Shown: positions 26,606-35,391 of the stretch, piece after piece | How the letters are laid out: each line of letters opens with the position of its first letter | Numbering within the stretch: position 1 is the first letter of the stretch | Source: Chloracidobacterium sp. | GTDB taxonomy: Bacteria; Acidobacteriota; Blastocatellia; Pyrinomonadales; Pyrinomonadaceae | Assembly (NCBI GenBank): GCA_016711345.1 | Contig: JADJTD010000001.1 | Coordinates: 1,550,001-1,614,000 of the forward strand | DNA: 64,000 nt | Direction of reading: 5' to 3' | Notes under the pieces: generated by a model | What the model was told of the DNA's origin: nothing | Database searches by the model: none | The model's input: only the letters and a program-made list of their open reading frames with translations | Translations under genes and position numbers: made by a program

Positions 26606-27729
26606 TTGATTGGATAGCGTTGAATATGACACCGGGCGTTGGTCCAAGAGCCGCGACTAAACTTTTAGAAAGGTTTGGTTCGGCGGATGCTATTTTTCAT
26701 GCGCGGCGGACGGAATTGGAATCGCTGCGGATGAAACCTGAAACGATCGAGAGCATCATCAAGCGTGAATTTTTTGAAAAGGCTGAAAAAGAACTTAATC
26801 GCGTCAAAGAGCTTGGCGGTGACGTTCTGATCCTTGATGATGGCAGCTACCCGACTTTATTAAGAGAAATCGATGATCCGCCGCCGGTGCTTTATGTAAA
26901 AGGCGATTGGCAAGCTTGTTTTGAGCAGCCGTGCGTTGGTGTGATCGGTTCGCGAAAGTGCTCGACTTATGGTGAGAATGCGTCAGAGATGTTGTCGCGT
27001 GATTTGGCTTCGCGCGGCATTACGATAGTTTCCGGCTTGGCTCGCGGCATCGACACGGCTGCTCATCGCGGAGCAATGCGCGGGTCGGGCAAAACCATCG
27101 CCGTTATGGGAACTGGAATCGATAGTGTTTATCCGAAAGAAAATAACGGTATGGTCAGAGAAATACTTTCATCGGGTGGCTGTCTGGTTTCGCAGTTCCC
27201 GCTCGGCACGCCGCCGATAAAAGAAAACTTTCCATATCGCAATCGCATCATAAGCGGGCTAAGCTTAGGAGTTTTGATCGTCGAGGCGTCGGAGAGAAGC
27301 GGCTCTCTCATAACCGCCAGGCTTGCGATGGAACAGAACCGCGAAGTAATGGCTGTTCCGGGAAATATCACATCCGGAAACTCTTTTGGCACGAATTACC
27401 TTATTAAGAGCGGCGCCAAGCTCGTCCAGCAATGGCAGGACGTCGTCGCCGAGCTTCCAAGCGAGATCTCCGCTGCGATCCTGCCGCCAAAAATAGAGAA
27501 AGCTGCTGCTGAAATCGCGACGCGCCAGCCCGAACTTATTCCGGCCGATATGAGCGAAAACGAACGCAAGATATGGCAGATATTAACGCCCGACGAACCA
27601 ACGCATATCGATGTGTTGCTCGAAATGTGCGGTCTCTCATTCGGCGATCTAAACAACGCTCTTGTCGGCCTCGATATACGCGATCGTATCCGCGTTTTGC
27701 CCGGCAAGAACTATGCTCGGCGAATCTAG
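26602..27729 (+). CDS. dprA: DNA-processing protein DprA
   Basis: 375 residues, typical length. After an N-terminal helix-hairpin-like part (MTPGVGPRAATKLLERFGSAD) the Rossmann core carries the DprA signatures GVIGSRKCSTYGENASEML, SGLARGIDTAAHRGAM, PYRNRIISGLSLGVLIVEA and SGSLITARLAMEQNREVMAVPG. A C-terminal winged-helix part follows (PTHIDVLLEMCGLSFGDL). DprA loads RecA on incoming single strands in natural transformation. Its ATG overlaps the stop of the four-helix-bundle gene; its original promoter may have been displaced by that cassette. Confidence 0.95.
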   Translation: MIDWIALNMTPGVGPRAATKLLERFGSADAIFHARRTELESLRMKPETIESIIKREFFEKAEKELNRVKELGGDVLILDDGSYPTLLREIDDPPPVLYVKGDWQACFEQPCVGVIGSRKCSTYGENASEMLSRDLASRGITIVSGLARGIDTAAHRGAMRGSGKTIAVMGTGIDSVYPKENNGMVREILSSGGCLVSQFPLGTPPIKENFPYRNRIISGLSLGVLIVEASERSGSLITARLAMEQNREVMAVPGNITSGNSFGTNYLIKSGAKLVQQWQDVVAELPSEISAAILPPKIEKAAAEIATRQPELIPADMSENERKIWQILTPDEPTHIDVLLEMCGLSFGDLNNALVGLDIRDRIRVLPGKNYARRI

Positions 27730-27834
27730 CTTTTTTTCTACTCTGAGTCTCTTCGGCTTTGCGGGAAATTATGTCCCGCAGGGTCGCAGGGACTGCAAAA
27801 AGAAGAGACAAGATCAACTGATCATCGACCGATT

Positions 27835-27862
27835 TTGACAAAAGATAAATTTCGGCTATCCT
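27835..27862 (+). promoter_or_regulatory. Sigma-70-type promoter upstream of topA
   Basis: TTGACA (27835-27840), a 16-base spacer and TATCCT (27857-27862). The -35 box is perfect. A second TTGACA lies about 40 bases downstream with a weaker -10. A small hairpin (TGCGGGA and TCCCGCA, 27760-27780) lies between dprA and this promoter and may end dprA transcription. Confidence 0.6.
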
Positions 27863-27951
27863 CAGACCTCTCATTGACAAGGTCGCGAGCGAGGTGTTAC
27901 TTGTCTTAATCGTCAGCACGAATTATGTGGCTGACGTATTTTTTTCACTAT

Positions 27952-30501
27952 ATGTCGAAGAACCTATTAATAGTTGAGAGCCCTGCTAAAGCAAAGACCA
28001 TTGAAAAGATCCTCGGAAAGGACTTTCAGGTAAATAGTTGCTTTGGCCACATCCGCGATCTGGAAAAGGCCGGCATGGGTATTGACATTGAAAATGACTT
28101 TGAACCCCGTTACATCGTTTCTGACGACAAGAAGAAGGTCGTGAGTGAACTCAGGTCTTTGGCAAAAAAGTCGGACGAAGTATGGCTCGCAACTGACGAG
28201 GACCGTGAGGGAGAAGCCATCAGCTGGCATTTGTGCGAGGTGCTGGGCCTTGATCCCGTAACGACCAAACGGATCGTGTTTCATGAGATCACCAAACCTG
28301 CGATAGAAGCTGCTGTAAAAAATCCTCGTACGGTGAACATGAACCTCGTGATGGCTCAACAGGCACGTCGCGTGCTGGATCGCATTGTCGGGTTTGAATT
28401 AAGCCCTGTGCTATGGCGCAAGATCAGTACGAGCGGTAAAAATTTGAGCGCGGGCCGAGTGCAGAGTGTCGCAGTACGCCTTATCGCCGACCGGGAACGC
28501 GAGATCAACGCCTTTGAACAAGAAAGTCATTTCAAGATCGAAGGGCTATTTTTTGCCGATGATATAACCGGAAAGCAAGTAACATTTAAAGCCGAAGGTA
28601 GAAAACAGACCAGTGCTGATGATGCCGAAACATTCTTGAAGGGATGTACCGGAGCCGATTATAAAGTAACCGATATCAGGGTAAAACCCGGTAAACGAAC
28701 CCCTGCCGCGCCGTTCACGACATCAACCCTTCAACAGGAAGCATCAAGAAAACTCGGCTACGGCGTTGCTCGAACGATGCAGATCGCACAGAAGCTATAT
28801 GAGAACGGGCATATTACGTATATGCGTACCGACAGCGTCAGCTTGAGCGATACGGCACTTGCCGATATTACACAAACGGTTAGTAACCTCTACGGCGATA
28901 GATATCAACAGTTCCGTAAGTTCAAAAATAAGAACGAATCCGCACAGGAAGCTCACGAAGCCATTCGCCCTACCTACACAAACACGACTACCGTTAACGA
29001 CCCGGAATGGCAACGGTTGTACGAACTGATCTGGAAGCGAACTATGGCCTCGCAAATGGCCGATGCTGAGTTAGAGAAAACTACGGTCAAAATAGAGATC
29101 TCCACGAACAAGGAAGAATTAACGGCTTCGGGAGAAGTCTTGAAATTCGACGGATTTCTGAAGGTTTATCAAGAAGATAAAGATGAAGATGACGCTGAAG
29201 AATCATCTGAAGGCCTGTTGCCGCCAATGACGGTCGGGCAGTCATTACCGTTGTCTGAACTGAGAGCAACCGAAAGGTTCAGCCGTGCCCAACCGAGATA
29301 CACCGAAGCTTCACTCGTAAAAAAATTAGAAGAGCTCGGCATCGGCCGCCCGTCCACATATGCACCAACGATCTCTACGATCCAGAAAAGAGGTTACGTA
29401 GAAAAAAGAGATAAAGAAGGTAAGCAAAGGGCTTACAGGATAGTGTCATTAAAGGATAACTCCATCAGTAAACGGACAGAATTTGAAATTACCGGTGCAG
29501 AAAAAGCAAAACTTTTCCCTACGGACCTAGGACTCGTCGTGACGGATTTTTTGAAACAGCATTTCGACGACATTATGGATTATGGTTTTACAGCCAAGAT
29601 CGAGGAAGAGTTCGATGAGGTTGCCGCCGGCAAACTACAGTGGAACGACATGCTCGAGGAGTTTTACGGGCCCTTTAAGAAAGACGTCGATAACACCCTC
29701 GAAAATGCAGAGCGTGCAAAAGGCGAAAGGTTGCTTGGTATTGATCCGGAAACCGAAAAACCAATAGTCGCTCGCATCGCTCGTTTCGGCCCGGTTATCC
29801 AGATCGGCAGTATCGGTGATGAGGAAAAGCCTCGATTTCTAAACCTTCAACCGGGTCAGAGCATTGAAACCATTACATTTGAGGAGGCGCTTGCCCTGTC
29901 GAAATTGCAGGGCACGCTCGGCACATACGAAGGCAAAGACCTACTAGCAGGCGTTGGCCGCTTCGGGCCTTATGTAAAATGGGGTGATGAGTTTGTCTCT
30001 ATACCCCGCGGCACCGACCTCGCGACGGTGGACACGGAAAAAGCGATCGAATTTATAAAAGCTAAACAGATCGCGGATGCGCCCGTAGGTGAGCATGACA
30101 GTAAACCGATAACAAAAGGTACGGGACGTTTCGGGCCTTTTATAAAATGGGACGGTCTGTACATCAATGTGCCGCGCCGATACGACTTTGACAGTCTGTC
30201 ACAAGCCGAGATGAACGAACTCATCGAAGCAAAGGTCAGCAAAGAAGCAAACCGTTATATACAACGCTGGGAAGATGAAAAAATATCGGTGGAGAACGCT
30301 CGTTGGGGCCCTATCATCAAATTCGGCAAAAAGATCATTTATCTTCCGAAAAAAGCCGACGGCAGCCGCTCCACGGCGGACGAGGCAGCAGCTCTAACGC
30401 TGGAACAGGTAAAAAAACTGATCGAGGCAGAACTTCCGGATGCGTTTACAAAGAAGACGAGAACTGCTAAGAAGACACCTTTGAAGAAGAAAGGAAAATG
30501 A
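27952..30501 (+). CDS. topA: DNA topoisomerase I
   Basis: 849 residues from ATG 27952, chosen because TopA proteins begin MSKNLLIVESPAKAKTI; an upstream ATG at 27925 adds nine residues. TOPRIM motifs are the Glu of VESPAKA and DEDREGEAISWHL near 80-92. The active-site tyrosine lies in ITYMRTDSVSLSD near 290. The C-terminus lacks the four-cysteine zinc fingers of E. coli TopA and carries repeated TopA C-terminal modules (GRFGPYVKWGDEFVSIPRG, GRFGPFIKWDGLYINVP, RWGPIIKFGKKIIYLPKK) and a lysine-rich tail. The enzyme relaxes negative supercoils. Confidence 0.96.
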   Translation: MSKNLLIVESPAKAKTIEKILGKDFQVNSCFGHIRDLEKAGMGIDIENDFEPRYIVSDDKKKVVSELRSLAKKSDEVWLATDEDREGEAISWHLCEVLGLDPVTTKRIVFHEITKPAIEAAVKNPRTVNMNLVMAQQARRVLDRIVGFELSPVLWRKISTSGKNLSAGRVQSVAVRLIADREREINAFEQESHFKIEGLFFADDITGKQVTFKAEGRKQTSADDAETFLKGCTGADYKVTDIRVKPGKRTPAAPFTTSTLQQEASRKLGYGVARTMQIAQKLYENGHITYMRTDSVSLSDTALADITQTVSNLYGDRYQQFRKFKNKNESAQEAHEAIRPTYTNTTTVNDPEWQRLYELIWKRTMASQMADAELEKTTVKIEISTNKEELTASGEVLKFDGFLKVYQEDKDEDDAEESSEGLLPPMTVGQSLPLSELRATERFSRAQPRYTEASLVKKLEELGIGRPSTYAPTISTIQKRGYVEKRDKEGKQRAYRIVSLKDNSISKRTEFEITGAEKAKLFPTDLGLVVTDFLKQHFDDIMDYGFTAKIEEEFDEVAAGKLQWNDMLEEFYGPFKKDVDNTLENAERAKGERLLGIDPETEKPIVARIARFGPVIQIGSIGDEEKPRFLNLQPGQSIETITFEEALALSKLQGTLGTYEGKDLLAGVGRFGPYVKWGDEFVSIPRGTDLATVDTEKAIEFIKAKQIADAPVGEHDSKPITKGTGRFGPFIKWDGLYINVPRRYDFDSLSQAEMNELIEAKVSKEANRYIQRWEDEKISVENARWGPIIKFGKKIIYLPKKADGSRSTADEAAALTLEQVKKLIEAELPDAFTKKTRTAKKTPLKKKGK

Positions 30502-30592
30502 AAACGTGCGTTATTGCCAAAACGAGGAAAGGGATTATAAAATGGCAGTCGATAACAAAGATGTAACGTAAGCGCAAATAACGGCCTTTCGC

Positions 30593-31174
30593 ATGAAAGA
30601 GAATCTCCAATTTCTACAAGCTTTCTTAAAAAACCCTCTCAAGGTGGGAGCGATCGCGCCTAGTTCACCGGATCTTGCCCATGAAATGCTGAATGGCATT
30701 CAACCTGACGATCACAACATCGTACTCGAATTGGGTGTCGGAACCGGAGCAATTACCAGATTTCTGCGTGACGTGGTTCCAAGTAAAGATTCGTACTTGG
30801 GAATTGAGTTGGACAGCGACCTTGTCACGACGCTCAATCAAAATTTCCCGGATATGAATATTGTATGCGGTAGCGCTGCTGATGCGTATTCGATCCACAA
30901 ACAATCGGGACTTGGCAAAGTTCGTTATGTTGTCTGCTGCTTGCCTTTTGCCGTCCTTCCCAAAGAGATCAGCGAAAATGTTCTGACCGAGATCGAGAAA
31001 TTTATGGACGAAGGCTGTGAGCTTCGGCTCTTTCAATACGCACACGGCTATTTTCTTCCGCCCGCCATCAAGCTTCGCGAAATTTTGCAAAACCGATACG
31101 GAAAGTCTCGACGCAGCCCGCTTGTTCTCAAAAATGTTCCGCCCGCGTTTACATTGACCTGGTCAACAGTTTAA
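30593..31174 (+). CDS. SAM-dependent methyltransferase, phospholipid N-methyltransferase (PmtA)-like
   Basis: 193 residues. The N-terminus FLQAFLKNPLKVGAIAPSSPDLAHEM is characteristic of PmtA-type and related rRNA-dimethylase-like enzymes that act near the membrane. The SAM pocket is VLELGVGTGAITRFL near residue 45 with LGIELDSDLV, and CCLPFAVLP replaces the usual NPPY-like motif. A likely role is methylation of phosphatidylethanolamine toward phosphatidylcholine, but other lipid or small-molecule acceptors are possible. Located 91 bases after topA with no clear shared promoter. Confidence 0.78.
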   Translation: MKENLQFLQAFLKNPLKVGAIAPSSPDLAHEMLNGIQPDDHNIVLELGVGTGAITRFLRDVVPSKDSYLGIELDSDLVTTLNQNFPDMNIVCGSAADAYSIHKQSGLGKVRYVVCCLPFAVLPKEISENVLTEIEKFMDEGCELRLFQYAHGYFLPPAIKLREILQNRYGKSRRSPLVLKNVPPAFTLTWSTV

Positions 31175-31190
31175 GCAGCGAAAAAAAGTA

Positions 31191-31219
31191 TTGACAAGTC
31201 CGAAGTGCTGTAATAGTCT
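31191..31219 (+). promoter_or_regulatory. Putative promoter of the beta-barrel gene
   Basis: TTGACA (31191-31196), 17 bases, then TAGTCT (31214-31219). The -35 is perfect and the -10 matches only partly. It would give a leader of about 95 bases before ATG 31322. Confidence 0.45.
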
Positions 31220-31321
31220 GGTTTGGCTGTCACTACTCAAGAGCTTCTTGACAGCTCGCGGATCTTCATGTCCGTCGAATCTAAACACTTATTTCCAGAT
31301 AATACACTAAGGAGATTTCCT

Positions 31322-31981
31322 ATGAATCGAATGTTACAGTTCGTAACGGTAGCGGTTTTACTAGTTTTTTCGGCTATGTCAGTCGCTGCCCAAAGCGACC
31401 GGAACAAGTTTGAGTTTTATGGCGGATATTCGTATCTGCGAACTGACACCGGATTGGATGAGGACCTTGAAGACTTGGATGTCGATTCAAATTTCAATTC
31501 TCATGGTTTCAATGCTTCATTGACCGGCAATGTTCATCGCTATGTCGGGCTGAAGGCTGATTTTTCAACCCACAGCAAGTCACGATCGTTCACTGACGGC
31601 ACTGACACTGCGTCCATTAAGTTCAGGACCAACCAGTTCCTAGGTGGACTTCAGTTCAAAGACAATAAAGTGGATGGCAAGCGCGTCAAACCATTTGCCC
31701 ATGTTCTTGCGGGCGTTGCCAACCAAAAAATAACGGCGAGTGGTTCATACATTATACCCGAAGGCGGCAGCACCACCTTTGATGATTCCGCCAGTACCAA
31801 CAATTTTGCTATGGTCTTTGGCGCCGGCATCGACGTGAAAGTCAGCAAAAGAGTTGATATAAGAATCATCCAATTTGACTATAACCCGATCTTTTTCCGC
31901 GAACAGGACTTTGATGACTTTACTCTTGCTGGCCGAACACAGAACAATTTCCGTATAGGCGTAGGCATCGTCATCCACTAG
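31322..31981 (+). CDS. Outer-membrane beta-barrel (porin-family, OmpA-like barrel) protein
   Basis: Start ATG 31322 with AAGGAG 8 bases upstream; 219 residues. Signal peptide MNRMLQFVTVAVLLVFSAMSVAAQ, then alternating strands typical of small eight-stranded barrels: KFEFYGGYSYLRTD, HRYVGLKADFSTH, FRTNQFLGGLQFK, VKPFAHVLAGVANQK, MVFGAGIDVKVSKRVDIR and the C-terminal FRIGVGIVIH. It resembles outer-membrane beta-barrel proteins used for structural or adhesion roles. It has its own promoter upstream and a clear terminator, so it is monocistronic. Confidence 0.85.
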   Translation: MNRMLQFVTVAVLLVFSAMSVAAQSDRNKFEFYGGYSYLRTDTGLDEDLEDLDVDSNFNSHGFNASLTGNVHRYVGLKADFSTHSKSRSFTDGTDTASIKFRTNQFLGGLQFKDNKVDGKRVKPFAHVLAGVANQKITASGSYIIPEGGSTTFDDSASTNNFAMVFGAGIDVKVSKRVDIRIIQFDYNPIFFREQDFDDFTLAGRTQNNFRIGVGIVIH

Positions 31982-32009
31982 GCAGAAAACAGCCAATATT
32001 TTTACTTTC

Positions 32010-32040
32010 GGCCGGATCCACTCCGGCCTTTTTTATTTTT
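32010..32040 (+). terminator. Intrinsic terminator of the beta-barrel gene
   Basis: GGCCGGA (32010-32016) pairs with TCCGGCC (32022-32028) around a five-base loop and is followed by TTTTTTATTTTT. Confidence 0.9.
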
Positions 32041-32127
32041 GTCTACTTGAATGAAAACGGGTTTTCGTTCCCTGTTGTGCTATAACTGATTTTTGGAAAA
32101 CAAAATAGATCCTGAGGTTTTATAGTT

Positions 32128-33915
32128 ATGTACAAACAAAAACTGACCGTCATACTAATGATATTCCTGCTCCTGAGCCCTATAGCTGCTCAGACCGCAA
32201 GCGAGACAGCCAAAGTGGCCGGTATTTACTCCGCCCCAAAAGAAGATATCGACAAGATCAAGGACGAAGGCATCAATCGTTCGCAGGTTATGCAGACGCT
32301 GAGCTATATGACGGATGTTATCGGCCCGCGGCTTACAGGCTCACCGGGGTTAAAGCGTGCGAATGAATGGACACGCGACACACTTTCGAAATGGGGGCTT
32401 GAGAATGCTCAACTCGAGCCGTGGGGACCGTTTGGGCGAGGCTGGACACTAAAGAAGTTTTACGCGATGGTCGATGGGCCGACAGCTTTTCCACTGATCG
32501 CTTATCCAAAAGCATGGTCACCCGGAACGGACACATTGATAGCTGCTCCTACCGTAAGTGTTAAAAAAGGGCAAAAGTTGTCTCCTCAGACAGCACCGGC
32601 GAACACTGCTTATACTGCTGAAGTTGTAAGGTTTACGGCCACAAAAGAAGAGGATCTTGAGCAATATCGCGGTAAGTTAAAAGGAAAGATCGTCCTTATC
32701 GGCCAGATCCGCGAAACAAAAGCTCATTTTACCCCTGAGGCAAAACGTTCAACTGATAAGGAACTTCTCGACTTGGCTGACGCTCAAGATCCGGCTTTGA
32801 TTCCCCGTCCGCAGCCCGCCGGACAGAACAACTTTGCTCAACAGATGCAATTTAGTAACACTCGAATGAGATTTCTGGCTAATGAAGGTGCCGCGATTCT
32901 CATTGATGCTGGCCGAGGTGATGGCGGAACGATCTTTGTCCAGCAAGCGACCGCCGTTCAGCCGCTTCCTTCAACTGATGGAACGCCGTCGGGTTCGCCA
33001 GCAAGATTGTATGACAAAGGAACCAATATCCCGATTCAGATCAGCGCAGCAGTGGAACATTTTAATCGCATTGCACGAATGATCGATGCCGGTGAAAAAG
33101 TGACTATGACGGTCGATCTCGCCGTCGAGTATCAAGATCAGGATCCGATGGCATATAACACGATCGCCGAGATTCCGGGCACGGATCTCAAGGACGAGAT
33201 CGTTATGCTTGGCGGCCATCTCGATTCATGGCAGTCTGCAACCGGTGCGACCGACAACGGTGCCGGCTGCGCGGTGATGATGGAAGCAGTACGTATTCTT
33301 AAAACACTTGGATTAAAGCCGCGCCGTACTATTCGAATCGCGCTGTGGTCGGGCGAAGAACAGGGCTTGCTTGGCTCTCGCGCGTATGTCAGAAAGCACT
33401 TTGCCTATCGTGGCGATCCAAACGCACCACTCTTTGGCGGCGGAGGAGGCGGTGGACAGAACGCTGCTCAACAATCGCTGACGAAACTGCCTGAGTACGA
33501 CAAACTCTCGGCATACTTCAACATCGACAATGGCACCGGCAAGATCCGCGGCGTCTATATGCAGGGCAATAATAATGTAAGGCCTGTATTCAAAACCTGG
33601 CTCAATCATTTCAAAGACCCCAAATGGTGGAAGGCCGATTTCGACCCGGCAAAAGACACAAGTATGGCCGCTAACACGCTTACTATCGCAAACACTGGCG
33701 GAACTGATCATCTGGCGTTTGACGCCGTTGGATTGCCGGGTTTTCAATTTATCCAGGACACCATCGAATACGATACCCGTACGCACCACTCAAACATGGA
33801 CGTCTTTGACCGTATTCAGGCTGACGATATGAAACAGATGTCGATCATTGTCGCTGCATTTGTTTACCAGACGGCTATGATGGACGAAAAAATGCCGCGA
33901 AAGCCGATGAGATAA
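32128..33915 (+). CDS. Secreted M28-family aminopeptidase with PA-like insert
   Basis: 595 residues, GAGG about 12 bases before the ATG. Signal peptide MYKQKLTVILMIFLLLSPIAAQ. A protease-associated-like region occupies about residues 150-320. The M28 di-zinc site is intact: GGHLDSWQSATGATDNGAG near 365-383 (His, Asp bridge), WSGEEQGLLGSRAYV near 409 (catalytic Glu-Glu), an Asp in AYFNIDNGTGK, and THHSNMDVFD near 562 (last His). A glycine loop GGGGGGG near 437 is a flexible insert. The enzyme should release N-terminal amino acids from peptides outside the cytoplasm. Confidence 0.93.
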   Translation: MYKQKLTVILMIFLLLSPIAAQTASETAKVAGIYSAPKEDIDKIKDEGINRSQVMQTLSYMTDVIGPRLTGSPGLKRANEWTRDTLSKWGLENAQLEPWGPFGRGWTLKKFYAMVDGPTAFPLIAYPKAWSPGTDTLIAAPTVSVKKGQKLSPQTAPANTAYTAEVVRFTATKEEDLEQYRGKLKGKIVLIGQIRETKAHFTPEAKRSTDKELLDLADAQDPALIPRPQPAGQNNFAQQMQFSNTRMRFLANEGAAILIDAGRGDGGTIFVQQATAVQPLPSTDGTPSGSPARLYDKGTNIPIQISAAVEHFNRIARMIDAGEKVTMTVDLAVEYQDQDPMAYNTIAEIPGTDLKDEIVMLGGHLDSWQSATGATDNGAGCAVMMEAVRILKTLGLKPRRTIRIALWSGEEQGLLGSRAYVRKHFAYRGDPNAPLFGGGGGGGQNAAQQSLTKLPEYDKLSAYFNIDNGTGKIRGVYMQGNNNVRPVFKTWLNHFKDPKWWKADFDPAKDTSMAANTLTIANTGGTDHLAFDAVGLPGFQFIQDTIEYDTRTHHSNMDVFDRIQADDMKQMSIIVAAFVYQTAMMDEKMPRKPMR

Positions 33916-33941
33916 TTGCACCTGCTTCCCGTTTTTTCTAA

Positions 33942-33985
33942 CGCTCGATCTACAAACCTCGTCTGTGGATCGAGCGGTTTTCGTT
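33942..33985 (+). terminator. Terminator-like hairpin after the M28 gene
   Basis: CGCTCGATC (33942-33950) and GATCGAGCG (33968-33976) pair perfectly, and four more pairs can form inside (TACA with TGTG). GTTTTCGTTT follows. It lies 26 bases after the M28 stop codon. Confidence 0.7.
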
Positions 33986-34039
33986 TGCAAAAATTGTGTA
34001 ATCGGTTAATATCGTTTTGAAAATCTCGCAAACACGCAT

Positions 34040-34831
34040 ATGACAAATATTCAATTTCAATCCGGGGCCATCGACGCTGGCGCCTGTGTTAGCAATGCAT
34101 GGGAACAGGTCAAGCAAAATTACGGCCTATATCTTGGCATGACTGTCGTAGCGATAATTCTTACTGGTTGTATTCCCTGTCTAAACATCTTTCTCATCGG
34201 CCCGATCTTAGGAGGCGTATTTTACATCGCCTTGCGCGACATGCGTCAGGAACCGGTTGATTTTGGAATGATGTTCAAGGGCTTTGAAAAATTCGTTCCG
34301 CTTATGGTTGTCGGGCTAATCCAGGCTATTCCCGGAATAATCGGTCAGTTTCTCCAGTTCGGATTAAGGTTAGGCGAACTTGGACTCGGCGGAATAGGTT
34401 CTACGCACGGTGATTATGATTTTTTTCAGGCATCTGATCCCGATCTGGCAATTGCGGGAGGCCTAGTTTTTGTCGTGGTTATTGTGGCGTTTGTGTTTAT
34501 GATATTCACGTTGGTCTGGTGGGCCGTTTTCTTTTTCGCAATACCGCTTGCCATGGAACATGATCTTGGACCAATAGATGCCATAAAGCTTAGCGCCCAG
34601 GCAGCGATGAACAACATCGGCGGGCTGATCCTACTCTTGATCTTTCAAGTGCTGATCGGGTTGCTCGGCGTACTGATGTGCTTTATCGGTGTATTTCTTA
34701 TTTCAGTTCCGATAATGTATGTTGCAAACGCCATTGCTTACAGACAGGTCTTTCCGGCGAATTTACAAAATAATTTTAACATGGCGCCGCCTCCGCCGAG
34801 TGCCTATGGCAATTTCGGAACCGGAATGTAA
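34040..34831 (+). CDS. Multi-helix integral membrane protein of unknown function
   Basis: 263 residues with about five or six hydrophobic segments (LGMTVVAIILTGCIPCLNIFLIG, LMVVGLIQAIPGIIGQF, GLVFVVVIVAFVFMIFTLV, LLLIFQVLIGLLGVLMCFIG). The N-terminal half (AWEQVKQNYGLYLG) recalls DUF975/YciC-like proteins that occur near envelope genes. The C-terminus is short and Pro/Asn-rich (NMAPPPPSAYGNFG). No catalytic motif is seen. It ends three bases from the convergent GNAT gene. Confidence 0.72.
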   Translation: MTNIQFQSGAIDAGACVSNAWEQVKQNYGLYLGMTVVAIILTGCIPCLNIFLIGPILGGVFYIALRDMRQEPVDFGMMFKGFEKFVPLMVVGLIQAIPGIIGQFLQFGLRLGELGLGGIGSTHGDYDFFQASDPDLAIAGGLVFVVVIVAFVFMIFTLVWWAVFFFAIPLAMEHDLGPIDAIKLSAQAAMNNIGGLILLLIFQVLIGLLGVLMCFIGVFLISVPIMYVANAIAYRQVFPANLQNNFNMAPPPPSAYGNFGTGM

Positions 34832-34834
34832 ATT

Positions 34835-35302
34835 TTAGAGCGTCATCTCCATAAAAAGTACGCCGTCGTGCGGATTTTCGTAATAAGGTTCGATGGCCTG
34901 AAAGCCGTGAGACTCATAAAGTTTCACGGCTTTTCCCATCTTTGTGGGATACGTATCAAGCCGCATTTTCTCGTAGCCGATCTCGCGAGCGTCGGCGATG
35001 AGCCATTCGATAAGTTCGACACCGATCTTGTACCCGCGAAACTCATCACGAACAAACAGCCGTTTCATCTCACAGATGCCTTCTTCCAACTTTCGCAGAG
35101 CGATACAGCCGGCTAGCTTTTCGTCTTGAAAGGCCAACAACAGCCTTCCATCGGGCAATGCGTATTTGCCGGGTAATTGTGCCAACTCAGCTTCAAAACC
35201 TTGAAAACAAAGATCAAGGCCAAGCCACGCTTCGTATTCGCGAAAGAGTATTCGGGCCTCGCCGATATGTTCGTTCGTTGATGCCTGAATGATGTTAAGC
35301 AT
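34835..35302 (-). CDS. GNAT-family N-acetyltransferase
   Basis: Start set at ATG 35302 (MLNIIQASTNEHIGEARIL), 155 residues; a frame to 35323 adds seven. GNAT motif A is present: MKRLFVRDEFRGYKIGVELIEWLI near residue 80, where R-x-x-G-x-G/A binds acetyl-CoA (here RGYKIG). Motif B appears as MRLDTYPTKMGKAVKLYESHGF. The acceptor amine is unknown. It is convergent with the membrane protein and divergent from the PhoX-family gene. Confidence 0.87.
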   Translation of the reverse strand: MLNIIQASTNEHIGEARILFREYEAWLGLDLCFQGFEAELAQLPGKYALPDGRLLLAFQDEKLAGCIALRKLEEGICEMKRLFVRDEFRGYKIGVELIEWLIADAREIGYEKMRLDTYPTKMGKAVKLYESHGFQAIEPYYENPHDGVLFMEMTL

Positions 35303-35326
35303 AGAAATATAAGAAGTGTGCAAGAA

Positions 35327-35358
35327 TTATCACGATGTTAACATCCGGCGATTATCAT
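35327..35358. promoter_or_regulatory. Weak Pho-box-like repeats upstream of the PhoX-family gene
   Basis: TTATCA (35327-35332) and TTAACA (35338-35343) are 11 bases apart; a further TTATCA at 35352 is out of phase (14 bases). A -10-like CATAAT lies at about 35365. Pho boxes in several phyla are TTAA-cored direct repeats with 11-base spacing. Two units only, so this is tentative and rests mainly on the downstream phosphatase-family gene. Confidence 0.3.
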
Positions 35359-35391
35359 CACGAACATAATAAGTAATAGAATTGTTATTGC